Assembly (NCBI GenBank): GCA_021613535.1
Contig: CP075492.1
Coordinates: 5,022,001 to 5,086,000, forward strand
Reading direction: 5' to 3'
Source of the DNA: Adineta vaga
Lineage: Eukaryota > Rotifera
Length of the DNA stretch: 64,000 nt
Below, piece after piece: positions 1 through 12,221 of this stretch. The notes below the pieces were generated by a model. It saw nothing but the letters and a program-made list of their open reading frames with translations. It was not told the origin of the DNA and did not search any database. Within the stretch, counting starts at the first letter, position 1; every line of letters begins with the position of its first letter. Both the position numbers and the translations under genes were made by a program.

Positions 1-2
1 AG

Positions 3-3000
3 ATGGCTCGTCTATTTACCTGTTTACTCGTCGTCGCAATTCGTCTTATTTCAGAAACTTTTGGTTTGTTTGATTCTTTAGTTTTCTCATATTCATCTTA
101 TATCGATTTTGAGAACATTTTTCTTTACAACTATAAATCGTTTGTTTGAACCAATGATTGAGATCATTTTTTGAAGAAAATACTAAAACAGATTTGAATA
201 CTGTGAAGTAATTCCTAGTGAATAGCTTAAATATGTCATAATCTATTACTGAATAATCAGATCGATTGCAATCTTTGAAGAAGCGAGTCTTGTTGCTTTA
301 GCATGAGACTAATACCAGTCTTGTCATGTGACTAAGATTAAAGCGCTAGTTCTATCTTTACGCATACGTAGCATCTTGTAACTCAGTTTTCGCACCAGTC
401 ATTGTATATCATGCATTGATCCGAGAGAGATTGAATAGTAAATTTACTCATCTTGCTTAAGACAAAACTGATTCCGAAATGTTCAACATCGCGGAACAGG
501 ATGACTGCTCAAAGCAATAGTATACGAAACTTAGCTTAAGAAGAACTCAAGCGTAGTTTTCTAGGAGTACAGATTTTATTACAGTTTAGAAATAATAATT
601 TACTGAAAAGAAATCCGAATAAAAGGTGACTAATGACTTCTTCACTTCTATTACATTTCTTTATACTATCATTGCTTTTAAAAAGTATTTAAAATTTCAG
701 AAAAAAGTATACACCACACACACCTATCTCGCGCTCCTTTAGATGTTTTTCGTCTATCATTCGCAGGGTGAGTGGATGCATAATTATTTTCGTTTTGGTT
801 CAAACCCACTCCCTATCATTACAGATTCTGCTGTATTATGAAATTGCTGTTGTTCGGGATACTTTCAATGTTTCAACGAAATAATTGCTATTCGAAGTTG
901 ACCCTTCGAAACTAAATCTCTCCTTAGTAAGAATAGTACCAAAGCAATCATGTCTTGTTCTCGTTGCAAGCGTTAACTGTAGTTAAAATTTCACTATTTT
1001 GTGTGAATTATTATAGTAATAGACTTTGGATTCTTTTTATAAATTTCTGTCCGTTTTCCCCTATACTTTGCATCATTTGCAATGTTACGGTTTACATTCT
1101 GTGATCATCACAGTTATAGACATGCTATTTGTTTTTTTTTCAGCTCATGATGAGGAACCTTTGCACTTTTGCGAAGCTGTGACTGATCCTCACATCAAAA
1201 CTTGGCATTCACCAAGTACCTATAGCAGCACCCAACATCATCAAAATTGTTACTTTCCGGGAATGTTTCCAATTGTAAGAAATAATTTTGTTTATTTTCA
1301 AGTGCTAACTAACCAGAAATTTATGTGTGAGGTAAGTATTTTCATACTGACTATTTCATAAATATGCATATCATTGTTGCTTTCAGCTGACCTTAATGTT
1401 TTCTGATGGAACGACAGTAATTCCAATTTGCACGTTGGTGTCACAGAATTTTGAAATTTATGGAGATAGTCACAGATGTGGTGAACATGGTAGGAGAATT
1501 AAATGTGTGGAATAATGCTTATAGTGCTTTTAGGTATCACATGGAATACAACAAGAAGTGGTGCTTTCTATTTTATGACAATATCTTATACAAAAGCACG
1601 CTTCTCCACTACCATCGAACATAACGTAAATATACGGATTTTAGTTTTTCCTTCACCTATATAGGTTGCATAGTACACTTGATCCAAATTCTATCACTCT
1701 AAATAGATTTCATTATACTTATTATATCGTACTCATAGCAATCTAATTCTAAACAAAGTTTAACAAAATATAGAAAGAGAAAAGGTAAATATGCAAGAAT
1801 AAGATTAAATACGTAACAAAAATGAAAACGTTGATAAATATACAATATTCATACTTTCGATCTTTTATACGTTCACCTATATGAACCTCTATTTTTATCT
1901 AGTCATACGCATTGATCGTTTTATATCAATAGAGATGAAAGTAATGTTTCTAATGGAAATTTATTTTGCAGCTAATTTTTAAAAACTTACTGAATTATTC
2001 TGAATTACAAGAGGTCATTTACGAGCACTAAAGTCACAATATTCTTTTACTTTCTCTCTCTCTCTCTCTTCGTGCACATACGGGAAGATAAAACTAATTA
2101 TATTTTGAAAAGTAAAAACATATTGAGGATGTGGGTGAAATTTCACCTAGATGGTTATGTGATAGCTAAGGTTACCAAACTGTCCATTGAACTTCCGTGT
2201 CTATAGGGAAAAGTCGAGAGGGTGTTGGAAACGGAAGGTGATTGAAATTTAATTCAGTTTAGAGCAACTCATTTGATCGATCTTTAGAATATTTATCTAT
2301 TGCTATGCTTTCGTCCTAATCTGGTTACGTTACACGGAAGTAAGGGCGATTCAGAAGTAAGATACTCACCGCCACACAATATTCGTTGAACTATAGTTTT
2401 TTTTATCGTGGAACTATGTGTATTCGCGATAGCTGAAACTTTAACCCGAAGTCTAAGGCTTTTTGAGTGCAAACTGAAGTGAAGATAGCGCTGGAGCGAA
2501 AACTGTTAGGAAAAGGATGGGGTTTGAAGCGGGAACTGTTGGGAAACGGGTGGATTTGGAATACTACATAGTAGAAGTTGTTCTATCTTAGATATGGGTG
2601 GCGAGATATATTGTAGTATAAATGAAAAATTTCAAGAATAACCCTCTGTGCGACCACTGTCGTTTTCTGACATGTGCAGTTTTCAGTCTGCAAGGTTTTT
2701 GACTATCATCGGGTACCTCCGCTAGTCTATATCTATATAATAATTAATTAGCAACCAATATCGAAATTTGTTTCAGTCCTGTATAGTGACTATAATAAAT
2801 CCAAGACATTCAAGACGATAGATTACTGGCGACATAACATGAACCATTCAAGATGCTCAGGTATATCAAAGTATTTCCTAACACTTCTGCGTCTGATTTC
2901 GGAATTTTCATGCGTGGTAGATTAGACTATATCTCTCAAAACCGTTTTACTAGTGTACGATGGACACTAAGTAGAGCTTGCAAAGACACTTGGTGAGTTT

Positions 3001-5129
3001 TCATACTTTTCAACATCTAGAAAAATACATCCTAAATTCCGTTGAACGCCTCTAGAGAATTCTCTTTCTGGAAGTCCTGTAAAAAATATGGCTTATACAA
3101 ATATCTTAAATTTCGTTCATTTTATCAGGGTAATTTGAAAAACCCACGTCATTACAATATTTATACATGGTTACCAGCTTCTTTGGCGAGGAACTCAACA
3201 GGTCTTTGTACAAAATTTGATAAAGATTGTCAATTGACGATTCGAACAAGCATATCAGATCTTGAAGACGATAGTATTCAAGATTCAGGACGTACTTTTA
3301 GGCAAAGTCAGGCACAAACCATTTGTCAAACTTATGTGAATGCATACATGAATAAATTACGTCTAGCACCATATCAACGCAGTGTTAGTATGAACAATAG
3401 TATTGCAAGCGTTTTAACTGACTGTGAAGCGGACGTAATTTTTAGTGGAATACCTGAAGTTAGTAATAATAATTAGTGTATTATCTTTAAAGAATTATTT
3501 GTAAATAGGTGGCTCAAAGTAGTGTGAGTGCTCTCATGATGGAACACGTCACGAAGAATGCGGTATCTATCGAATTAATTCAGACTGCAATACAATCAAA
3601 CGGTCAACAAGCTCTTGTGGAGCTAGAAGACGCAATCGAGGACGCTCAAACTGAAGTTGCAGAGATATTTGGTTTCACAACAACTACAAAAGAAGTAGGA
3701 TACTAGAACGCTTGTGAGATATCATCAAGTATATTTCTTTGTTTAGACAACGTCGACAACAACAACAACAACAACAGCAAGTACTACTACAGTTACAACT
3801 ACTGAGGGTTAGTTACAACAGATTTCAGTAATATAGCCATTTCCTGAAACTCTTAATAATCATATCATTCTTGCTCTAAATTTCCTTCGCGATATATTCC
3901 TAGGTCATTCCTACTAAATAAAAGTTCTCATCAACAATGTGCAAGCTAATGGATTCTCAAAATAATTGGTTCAGTATTTGGATGCCGCCAGAAACTTGAT
4001 ATAAAATCCTCTATTAGCAAACAGTGTACATTTTGTCGTTTTGTTACTGTTGTCATATGATTCTGTGATATTAAAAAATAGATCTATATCACCGATAACT
4101 GCTACTTTTATGAGTGAAATATATATATTCAAAAAAAGTAAAGCATCCGAATAGATCTTTATATTCTTCATACACAGCATCAGACTCCTAACTGTCTTCT
4201 AGTTCGCTTAATTTTCAACAAGACAATCAATAAATCAATATTCTGCTTTTGAATGTGCCGAATTGCTTTTTATTTATAGCGACCACAACGGCACCTGTCC
4301 CTCTTGCTTCATACAAATGTGCTATCTATCAAGATATGTATGTTCAAACATGGCATCCAACAAATCAAGCATCTCCACCTACACGATCGTGTCTTGGAAC
4401 TACAGGAAATTTCGAACTAGTTAGAAACAAATATGTTCGATTTACATTTCGAACAAATGGATCTGTTATTGAAGAAGTAAGTAATTGATTTTCATCGACT
4501 TCCTTTCTAGCACATTTGTATTCTAGTTAACCTTGCGTTTGATTGATGATCAATCATCGAACGTAATATGTACTGTCTCAATTGCTGATCATCAACCTGG
4601 TTGGATGGATTGTGAAAAAAATGGTTAGTGGGAAAACAAACTATTGCTAGAATTAAAAATAATTTTGTTTCGATAGGAATTAATCCATCACTTATAACAA
4701 CTGCAACACATGAAACGTTAACTGTCTACTATGCTGAGGCAAATTTCACAGCAATTGTTACACGTGATGTAAGTATATCTGAACTATTAGAATATGTTTT
4801 ACCTTGTAAATTTTAATCTGTCCTTCATCAAACATGATTTCGGTAAGGCATTAAAATAATTAATGTATCAGGAATGGTCCTTCATACTTTAAGAAATAGA
4901 CTCTCAATAATAAATTATCGTTTTTAAATCTTATTCTCACATCATCTTTCATGACTTGTATTTTTTTCCATGATGATAGATTGGAATCTATATTGGTCGA
5001 TTTAATATCAATGTTTACCTTAATCCTGAATTAGCTGTTCATTCAACTGGTATCTGTCACTTGACTTCATCTTGTACTGGTAGTACAAATGCACAACCAA
5101 AACAACGTTTCCGCAGAAACATCAGTTAA
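3..5129 (+). CDS. Two-domain RGM C-terminal-like secreted protein
   Basis: Spliced model, exons 3-63, 1144-1331, 1387-1489, 1534-1625, 3129-3458, 3509-3694, 3747-3807, 4280-4476, 4527-4623, 4677-4768, 4980-5129; all junctions keep phase. The first exon gives a signal peptide (MARLFTCLLVVAIRL) and is the least certain, across a ~1.1 kb intron. Domain 1 has DPHIKTW, then C..PG.FPIVRNNFVYFQV and a GLC...C motif, matching the vWD-like C-terminal half of repulsive guidance molecules. A Thr-rich linker (3675-3807, continuing at 4280) leads to domain 2 (YVQTWH, RNKYVRFTF, TGICHLTSSC), which stops early without the last Cys helix or an anchor. RGMs are GPI-linked BMP co-receptors and neogenin ligands; that role here is inference. 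The N-terminal RGM domain is not seen. It could instead be a generic vWD-type domain. Confidence 0.6.
469..513 (+). repeat. Dispersed 45-bp repeat, partner of 62190-62234
   Basis: This stretch (aactgattccgaaatgttca...) matches the reverse complement of 62190-62234 at about 41 of 45 positions by eye, ending at atgactgctc in both. It lies in the first long intron of the RGM-like gene. Probably a remnant of a short non-autonomous transposon; it has no coding content. Confidence 0.55.
1626..3128. other. Oversized intron with local duplications
   Basis: This 1.5 kb stretch separates two exons of the RGM-like gene, while most introns in the window are 45-60 nt. It contains a CT microsatellite (about 2051-2070) and an imperfect ~32-bp tandem duplication around 2497-2560 (aaaactgttaggaaa / ggaactgttgggaaa). 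No coding signal was recognised. A decayed mobile element inserted into an ordinary short intron is the simplest explanation. Confidence 0.4.
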
Positions 5130-5953
5130 TGAAAACATAATCACATTTTTTAATCCAGAAATCGTAAAATTACTTGATTCTTTTTTTTACGTCACTCTAA
5201 AGAATGGTAACTATAAACATTAAACAATAAATATAAGGTATTACTCTATCTAAAGACTTGAATATGACAAAATCCAGATGAATGAGAGTGAAGATGTCTG
5301 ATGTTTCATCGTCATTATGAAGACAATACTTTTTGCTTAAATTAAATGAAATATATAACTCAAACGACAGATATGCGGTTCGTACTCAGTTTCGATTGCA
5401 TGCATCTGTCTTTTGAGGCGCTTATACTTAATTAATCAATTTAACATTAAAATTCTTTTTTATCCAAAGTTCTCTCTTCATTCATCTTAAATTTGCCATT
5501 TTTTCCTCGATACCTTATGTTATCTGTTGCCATTAAGTGAACATAAACAAGTTTACAATTGTACATCGATATTTATTCTATCGTCACACAAAAACACAGT
5601 CTACTTCAGCTATGAACGTATTTTACTTTTTTTTACAGGCCCATTACTATTATAAATCTTACTAAATCAATATCAAAGGAAAATCTCAAGTAGTGTGCAT
5701 TTCTGATTAGTATAAACTCATAAACATGGTTTTGTAAAACGGTTCTGTTTGCTTATTCTTTTTTGTTTCTATCATAATCAGTCGAAGTCATATATCGAGA
5801 TGGAGTAATAAAGACTCGGCGAAAAAGAAAATGCCGTTCTTATCTATCGAGACAGGAAGAAATATATTTATTCAGGATATTATGTTACTTCATGTTTCAT
5901 CGACAATGATTAGTAACGTAGCATACGAACAGCTTTTGTCATTTGTCTACATC
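5130..5953. other. Intergenic, nothing recognised
   Basis: AT-rich spacer between the two RGM-like genes. An aataaa polyadenylation-type hexamer lies near 5226. The open frame from 5831 only becomes protein-like after the Met at 5954. Confidence 0.5.
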
Positions 5954-8001
5954 ATGTTTCATAGAAAGCTTTGTTTTTTTCTTTTTATCAAATATTTTGT
6001 TTCAATCAAAGCATTGGAAACCTCTTCACAAATCATTCCCATTATACCTAACAATGACATATACAAATGTGTCTCCTATACAACTGCTCATGTTGATGTT
6101 TCACATTGGATCAATCAAGATTTCTCCATCTACAAAGATTGTCAAACATCTGGTCTCTACACTCTCAACAGAATTGATCGACAATTCAAAATTGAAATCG
6201 ATGTACAACGATCATGGATTGTTGAAGTATATCTTCATTTGATATTCTCATATTCACTTACTCTCTCATTTATTCTAGACATCAGCAATCATTTTCAATG
6301 GCACAATCAAACCAATCTGTGGTCTCAATTCTCATAATTTTGCACTTCGTCCAACACAAAGTTGTGCAGATAACGGTAAATCTAAGAATATTTTCAACAA
6401 ATATCTAAAGTTAATATTTATTCACAGGAATCAATGTGACAATCACAGAAACAGATCGATTCGAAACAGTATGTCTATATCATGAAATGGGCAATCTCAC
6501 GATCATTACTACACATAGTGTAAAGTCTCACTCTATCAATCATATTGTTGTTTGAATGTCCATTATTGTTTGTGGATATTTTAGAAAAATGGTGAGCCTC
6601 TTCATTTTAACATCAACATTTGGCAAGCACAAGCAGATGCTGATAGTTCATATGGTCTCTGTACAGGTCTCACCTGTAGTTCAAATTTTCATCGAAATAC
6701 TCTTACAGATGATCTTCGATCCAGTAGTTATCCTGATAATGTTGTGGAACTGATTTGTGATATTTATATTGATAATTATCTGAATACAACTGGACGTGAA
6801 CCGTGGCAACGATCACTTCATTATAATCGAACGATTCAAAATGCTCGACAAGCATGCATTGCTGATGTACAACGAGAAGATTGGCCACATGTAAGATTCT
6901 TTTCGAAAATATGACTATGATTTTGTATGAGATATTTTTGAATGTGTATAAACTTTTGTAGACAGCAGCTGGAAGTGTAGAAGTGTTGTTTGTCGAAGAA
7001 CAAGTGAATTCTGATGAGATAAAAGAAATGGGTGATATTCAAAGAAATTTTCATACTAATTTGGAAGATAAACTTGTGAAGCTTGCAGAAACGATTGATA
7101 AATCAAGAATAGATGTGAATGATATGTTGGCTAAAATAACGACAACGACAACGACAACTCAGGTATGGTTTTTCTATTTTTCATCATCGCTTCAACATGA
7201 TTCTAGGTTTCTTTATTTACATATCATTTCATCTTACTATTCTGAAAAGAAATCATTAGCATGAAATCTGACAGTTAAAATGCTTGTCTCTCTAAAACGA
7301 TAGTCTACATCTAATTAGTGAGAGACAATTGATTGAATTCATTTCATAGAGTACATCAACAGTAACAATATCAGTTACGATGTCACCTACGACTACGACA
7401 TCAGTTAGACGTCATCATTATCATCGAGTACGACATCAGCCACAACTAGATCGAGTTCGACATTGTCATCAACAATAACAGCAGAATCGGTAAATTTATC
7501 GCTCAGCTCATAAATAAAAGAATGATTATCACACTAACAAAAAAAACTAATAGATTTACTTTTTTTAAACTAAAATTCTCAGTGAAAATGCGTGCAAATT
7601 TATGTTAAATACATATTATTTTTCTCTAGACTACTACGGCAACAACAACATCCAGCTGTACAGCTCAGAATTGTAAGTTTGCCGTTTATATAAATATAAA
7701 TATAAATTAATCATTTAGTGAGCATGTATTCATTAATGGGGCTATTATCATTTTTCTTAATCGTATTACAAAAAGAATTCTGATACTTTACGTTGTTATA
7801 TTTATTTTTCATATTATTCAAGATTGAAAATAAAATTGTTAATTCGTGAACAATATTCAGAGAATGTAACATTGACTATTTTCTTGAAATATTGCAGCTA
7901 ACAAAGGAAAACAAGAAATATATGAAATAATACAACAGAGAGACAACATACAATCTAATAGTTCAATAATCATATCGATTTTAGTTGTCAGTTGTTATTA
8001 G
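5954..8001 (+). CDS. RGM C-terminal-like protein with Thr/Ser stalk and GPI-type tail (one frameshift)
   Basis: Exons 5954-6226, 6279-6375, 6428-6519, 6585-6890, 6962-7162, 7350-7489, 7630-7672, 7898-8001. Start chosen at Met5954 because it opens a signal peptide (MFHRKLCFFLFIKYF). Exon lengths match its neighbour (97 and 92 nt repeated exactly), showing tandem duplication. It keeps the GLCTGLTC motif and the later NARQAC region, then a Ser/Thr-rich stalk and a hydrophobic end (SSIIISILVVSCY) suited to GPI attachment, as in RGMs. The acid-labile DPH site of the family is replaced (TAHVD). Exon 6 is 140 nt instead of a multiple of three: the Thr/Ser repeat changes frame near 7405-7411, consistent with one lost base. 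The last exon overlaps the 3' end of the opposite-strand receptor gene by 21 bp. Confidence 0.55.
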
Positions 8002-8967
8002 TTTGTTCATTTGAATAGTAATAGGTTTATTAAAAGAAGTATTGAATGGTTCAACACGATTTCGATGAAAATATTTGATAAATACTCGCATCATAAGTTT
8101 TCTCATTTCAGTTGACATATATAAATAAATATAGAATGTTGAAACAAAAATAACATGATAAATTAAACGTGTAATTTGTGCAATTAAATGTTCAATAGCT
8201 TTTCGTAATGGATCTTTAGGTATTTGATTGGTTATATCATCATAAACAGAATTAATACCAAATGGTACTCCAAAGATTGCTAGAATAATTAATTGAGGAA
8301 TAAGCATACGACGAATTTGTTTTGTTAAACGATCATGACGATAAGCAAATGCAGTTGAACGAAGATTTCGAATGGTACCAAGTGTAAAGCCTGTTATTAA
8401 AACAATTGGACCCATAATAAAAACGATAGGTGTTAAAACAAAAGCATGTATTATTCTCAATGGACCATTCAATATTATACAATTACCATCAATACTACGA
8501 CTAATGAAAATCAATGGTGAATAAACAATTGCCCAGAAGATTACTGTACCAAAAATAGCCAATCGAGCAAATTGTATTGAACTATAAAAATAACGAAAAG
8601 ATGCTTGACGATGTGTACTTGCATATTGATCGAATGCTGCCCAACATGGATAGGAAATAGCTGCAACTGTAGTTACATAAAAAAGATAATTACGTTCTCG
8701 ACAAGCCATTTCATTGGTATTGAAAAGTCCAAGATCAAAACCATCAACAAGAATACTTTGAAAATAAATCGATGGTAAATGTATTGCTGTCATAATCGCG
8801 CCTGCGAGAAGATAGATGATTGTTGGATTACGATGAAATGATCGTTGTTCCATGAAGAGAATAATAGTTAGAATAGCCCCAATAATACCGAAACTAATCA
8901 TTGGAATGGCAAGAACATAATTAAGCCAACGTGAAACATCATTGATTATTTCTACAGTTGATGACAT
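7981..8967 (-). CDS. Seven-transmembrane receptor, rhodopsin-like, divergent
   Basis: Single-exon protein of 328 aa with seven hydrophobic segments: about residues 15-40, 48-68, 92-110, 132-155, 172-198, 222-242 and 262-286. Two Cys (about 88 and 160) fit the conserved TM3-ECL2 disulfide. At the end of TM3 the DRY box is replaced by FDQYAST, and the TM7 region reads STFYIYLYM in place of NPxxY. It therefore belongs with the large orphan 7TM families of bdelloids rather than a receptor with a known ligand. Plasma-membrane signalling is inferred. The start MSSTVEIIND leaves a short extracellular N-terminus. Confidence 0.75.
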   Translation of the reverse strand: MSSTVEIINDVSRWLNYVLAIPMISFGIIGAILTIILFMEQRSFHRNPTIIYLLAGAIMTAIHLPSIYFQSILVDGFDLGLFNTNEMACRERNYLFYVTTVAAISYPCWAAFDQYASTHRQASFRYFYSSIQFARLAIFGTVIFWAIVYSPLIFISRSIDGNCIILNGPLRIIHAFVLTPIVFIMGPIVLITGFTLGTIRNLRSTAFAYRHDRLTKQIRRMLIPQLIILAIFGVPFGINSVYDDITNQIPKDPLRKAIEHLIAQITRLIYHVIFVSTFYIYLYMSTEMRKLMMRVFIKYFHRNRVEPFNTSFNKPITIQMNKLITTDN

Positions 8968-9411
8968 GATGATTTGAATAATAATTCAACTAACACTTTC
9001 TATAAGACATTCTCTGTCTCTCTCTCTCTACTTATATATAGATAACTTGCCAGAGTCGTTAGCATGATTTGAGTGAGTATACTAATAATCTAGGATAAAA
9101 GGAAATAAAATCGATAACATATAATTAGTATATGATTAGGAAAACAAAAATAACACGTGAGACTTCTCTAATGATAAATATAGGTAATTATCTCAGAAAG
9201 AGAATCTATTTCGTACTTTTGTTATTCTGGAGGACATAGAGTTTGATGGAGTACAGCATCATAAGCCACATTAAACTTTATGTCTGTACTTGATTGATAT
9301 TTTAATGTTTAAAACAATGTATATAAATAAAAGAGTAAAAATTACAAATCATGACAAAAAGAAAATACATATAGAAAGCTTGAAACTGGTCGTGTGTATT
9401 CTTTTTTCTTT

Positions 9412-11871
9412 TCAAAAGTTAGTTGCTTCTCTCCGTTCTTTTGCCATTAGATCCAATATGGCCATTTCATAGGATGGAGGAGGTGGTTCCTCAACATTTG
9501 GAATACCATCTCTGTACATTGGTATTGGTGAAGTTATTTCTCTTGCATTTCTGGCAGCGTAACCTGGACGAGAAGCTTGTTGTTGATTGTTCTGAGAACG
9601 TATTCGAGAAGTAGTAGCTGTTGAAGCAGTCGAAGCTCTTTTTTTTTTATGTCGATATGTCACGTAAGCAGCGATAATTATGACGAGTGCCAAACAACCA
9701 ATTGTGATACCAACAGCTGTTCCAGTGTCTTTATTACCATGTCCACAGGTTCCATACAGAGCACATGAGTTGTAATCTATATGAAAACGGATATACATAT
9801 ATATATAGATAGATAGATAGATCACTAAAAACTATCCAATCTAATAGGATAGAAAAAATTTTCTTACATTCTGTCGTTGTTATTTGTATCGGTCTGCTAG
9901 TTGAAGCTGTGTATGAAGTCCATCCAATCGAACCAGGACCAAAAGCATTGATTCTAAAAGTTCCTGTTTCCATACTGCGATATGTAGTGACAAGTAAATA
10001 ATATGTACTTCCATATTGCAGATCAACAACAATTCGAAACTGTTGATTACCATTACCATCATCATCTTCTTTTATTAAATTTGTCGATGGATACGATGGA
10101 TCGATATTGTTATAGTAAAACATACCATACGTATCTATAGAACTAGCACTTTCAAAACGGTATCTACCAGTGGTATAAACTGATATACGAATAACTTGAT
10201 AATAACGGTATCCAGACGTTAAAGAAGGTGGAATAAATACTGGACTAATCGATGATAAACTACCGTAGTAAGTCGGAGAAATAGTAGAAGCTAAACGAAT
10301 CAAATATGTACATTAATATTCGTTTAAATAATCGAATTTTTAAAAAACAATTACTTACATAATGTAGCTACAGTGGTGCTATCATACGAAAACATATTAA
10401 TTGACGATGGCCCTGATGTTAAAATCGAGAAACTTCCTGTTACTTGAGCGCTGTATGTTGTAAAAACCAAAACATATGTACGACTGTATTCAAGATTTGC
10501 AATGATTCGAAACTGATCATTGCCATTGCTGTCGTCATCTTGTTGGATCAAATTCGAACTTGGATACAATGGATTGAAAGGAAAAGAATATAAAAGACCA
10601 TAGGTATCCCAAGAACTGCTACTTGCAAAACTATATATGCCAGTTCTAGCAGGTTGAAATTGGACAGCCTGGTAATAGTATCGTTCCGTTTTGCCAGGAC
10701 GACTAAATGCTAAACTGTAGACTGAGAGACTACCACTGTACAATGATGTGGCCAACGAAGTTGTACCTAATAAGATAAAACAAAAATTATATTGTCTGTC
10801 CGTCAGTTATATATTGAATTCACTTACTAGTTCGTGGTCGGGTTGTTGATGTTGTATCTGAAGTTCTACTCATCATTTCTGAAGATTCTGCACTAACCAA
10901 TACATTTCCCGAATATCTTGCATCATATGTTGTAACAACCAAAATATATGTTTGTCCATATTGAAGATTCACATTCATTCGAAACTGGTAATCACCACCA
11001 CTATCATCATCGCATGCCATTAAATTCTGCGATGGAACCCCTGGTTTGAATGAACCAGAATATAAACAACCGAACGTATCTATTGAGCTTATGCTAGTAA
11101 ATGTATACACATTCATTGAGTAAATTGTCATTTCAAAAGCTGCGTAATAATAGTCATCTGTAGTTAAAGATTGGGGTCTAACAAAAGATGGACTTCCCGC
11201 TGATAGGTTAATCTCATATGTCGATGGAAAGTAAAGTATAGTTGTCACTAAATAAGGCAAATATAGGATACTAAAAAAGCATTTAACTCTAAAAGTATCT
11301 TTGCTCACTTGTTGTTCTTCCAACAAGATTTCTTGCTAATACTTTTTTCGCTTCAAAATGTACTTTATTTGGTCCAATTGACATGATAGAAAATTGATCA
11401 ACGATCTGGGAATAATTAGTCATTACAACTAGAATATATTTATGATCAGCTTCAAGTTCGATATTTATTATAAATTGATTGTTATCATGCATTGGAATAT
11501 AATCTACGAGCTTATTCAGAGAAGAATTTTCTGGATGAAATTCATCATAATAAATACGACCATCAGTATTGATAGAACTTTTACTCATAAATGTATAAGC
11601 ACCCGCTAAAGGTACGGTTATTTGAATAGGTTCATAATAATATTGTTTTGTCACTCGATTTTCATCCAGAGAAAGTACTGGACTTTCAAGTGTCCAAGCA
11701 CTTGAATAAGTAATTTTTTCTGTTAGTAATGATGGAACTGCCGCAGAATCTACAATATAATATATACAGATAAGATTGTTCTATTGATTTTTTGATATCT
11801 TTACTTTGAATTAATCCAAAAATGAGTGCTAATATAAAAATACTGATCAAAGATGATTGTTCTATCTTCAT
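9412..11871 (-). CDS. Type I membrane protein with four PPC-like ectodomains and PPxY tail
   Basis: Exons in coding order: 11871-11805, 11759-11309, 11247-10828, 10766-10359, 10290-9868, 9776-9412; every intron is phase 1. Exon 1 is a signal peptide (MKIEQSSLISIFILALIFG; an in-frame Met also lies at 11898). Exons 2-5 each encode one ~135-aa domain with the pattern S..DT.G.LY...F.P..PS.NL...DDD..GN.QF.I...L.Y...Y.LV.TTY, which resembles the bacterial pre-peptidase C-terminal (PPC) beta-sandwich and its calcium-type acidic loop. The last exon has one transmembrane helix (GTAVGITIGCLALVIIIAAY), a basic stop-transfer, and a cytoplasmic PPPPSYE motif, a canonical PPxY WW-domain ligand. Adhesion or surface-receptor function is inference. 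A GATA tetranucleotide run sits in the last intron (about 9806-9822). Confidence 0.72.
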
Positions 11872-12221
11872 TGTGGAGAAATATTTTTTCTTATTCATTT
11901 GAATGTTGTTTGTTCGATATAAAACACCTCTGATACACGATAATATACTGAAATTCTTATGTTTTTGCATGATCGCCGAAAGTTGTTCTCCACTTATTTA
12001 GGTAGAAAAAAAAACCCTGATATATAAATGGTTGTTGCTCTTTTATCTTTGCGTTTTTTTTTCTCTGGGTTATGTTGATTCTATGATGCTCTATTATTAT
12101 TCATATTTATCAATTATGCAAATACGACAACGAAGGAAACTATTTGAAATAAAGAAAAGACGCGTTTATAATTTAATAAAAGTTTGATATAGAAAATGTT
12201 GTTGATAAAACAAGATTAGAA
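11872..12221. other. Intergenic, nothing recognised
   Basis: About 350 bp of AT-rich sequence between two minus-strand genes; presumably holds the promoter of the four-domain membrane protein. Confidence 0.4.

Noticed and set aside
1026-1143. Met at 1,026 as the start of the first RGM-like gene
   Set aside because: The segment up to 1,143 ends in a strong polypyrimidine-AG acceptor, and the residues are not signal-like; the exon at 3-63 joins in phase and supplies a signal peptide.
3971-4180. Minus-strand 69-codon frame within the RGM-like gene
   Set aside because: Lies in an intron, low-complexity AT-rich translation, no support.
7350-7489. Thr/Ser-coding repeat taken as a simple tandem-repeat array
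   Set aside because: It is a degenerate coding stalk bounded by splice sites, not a nucleotide satellite.
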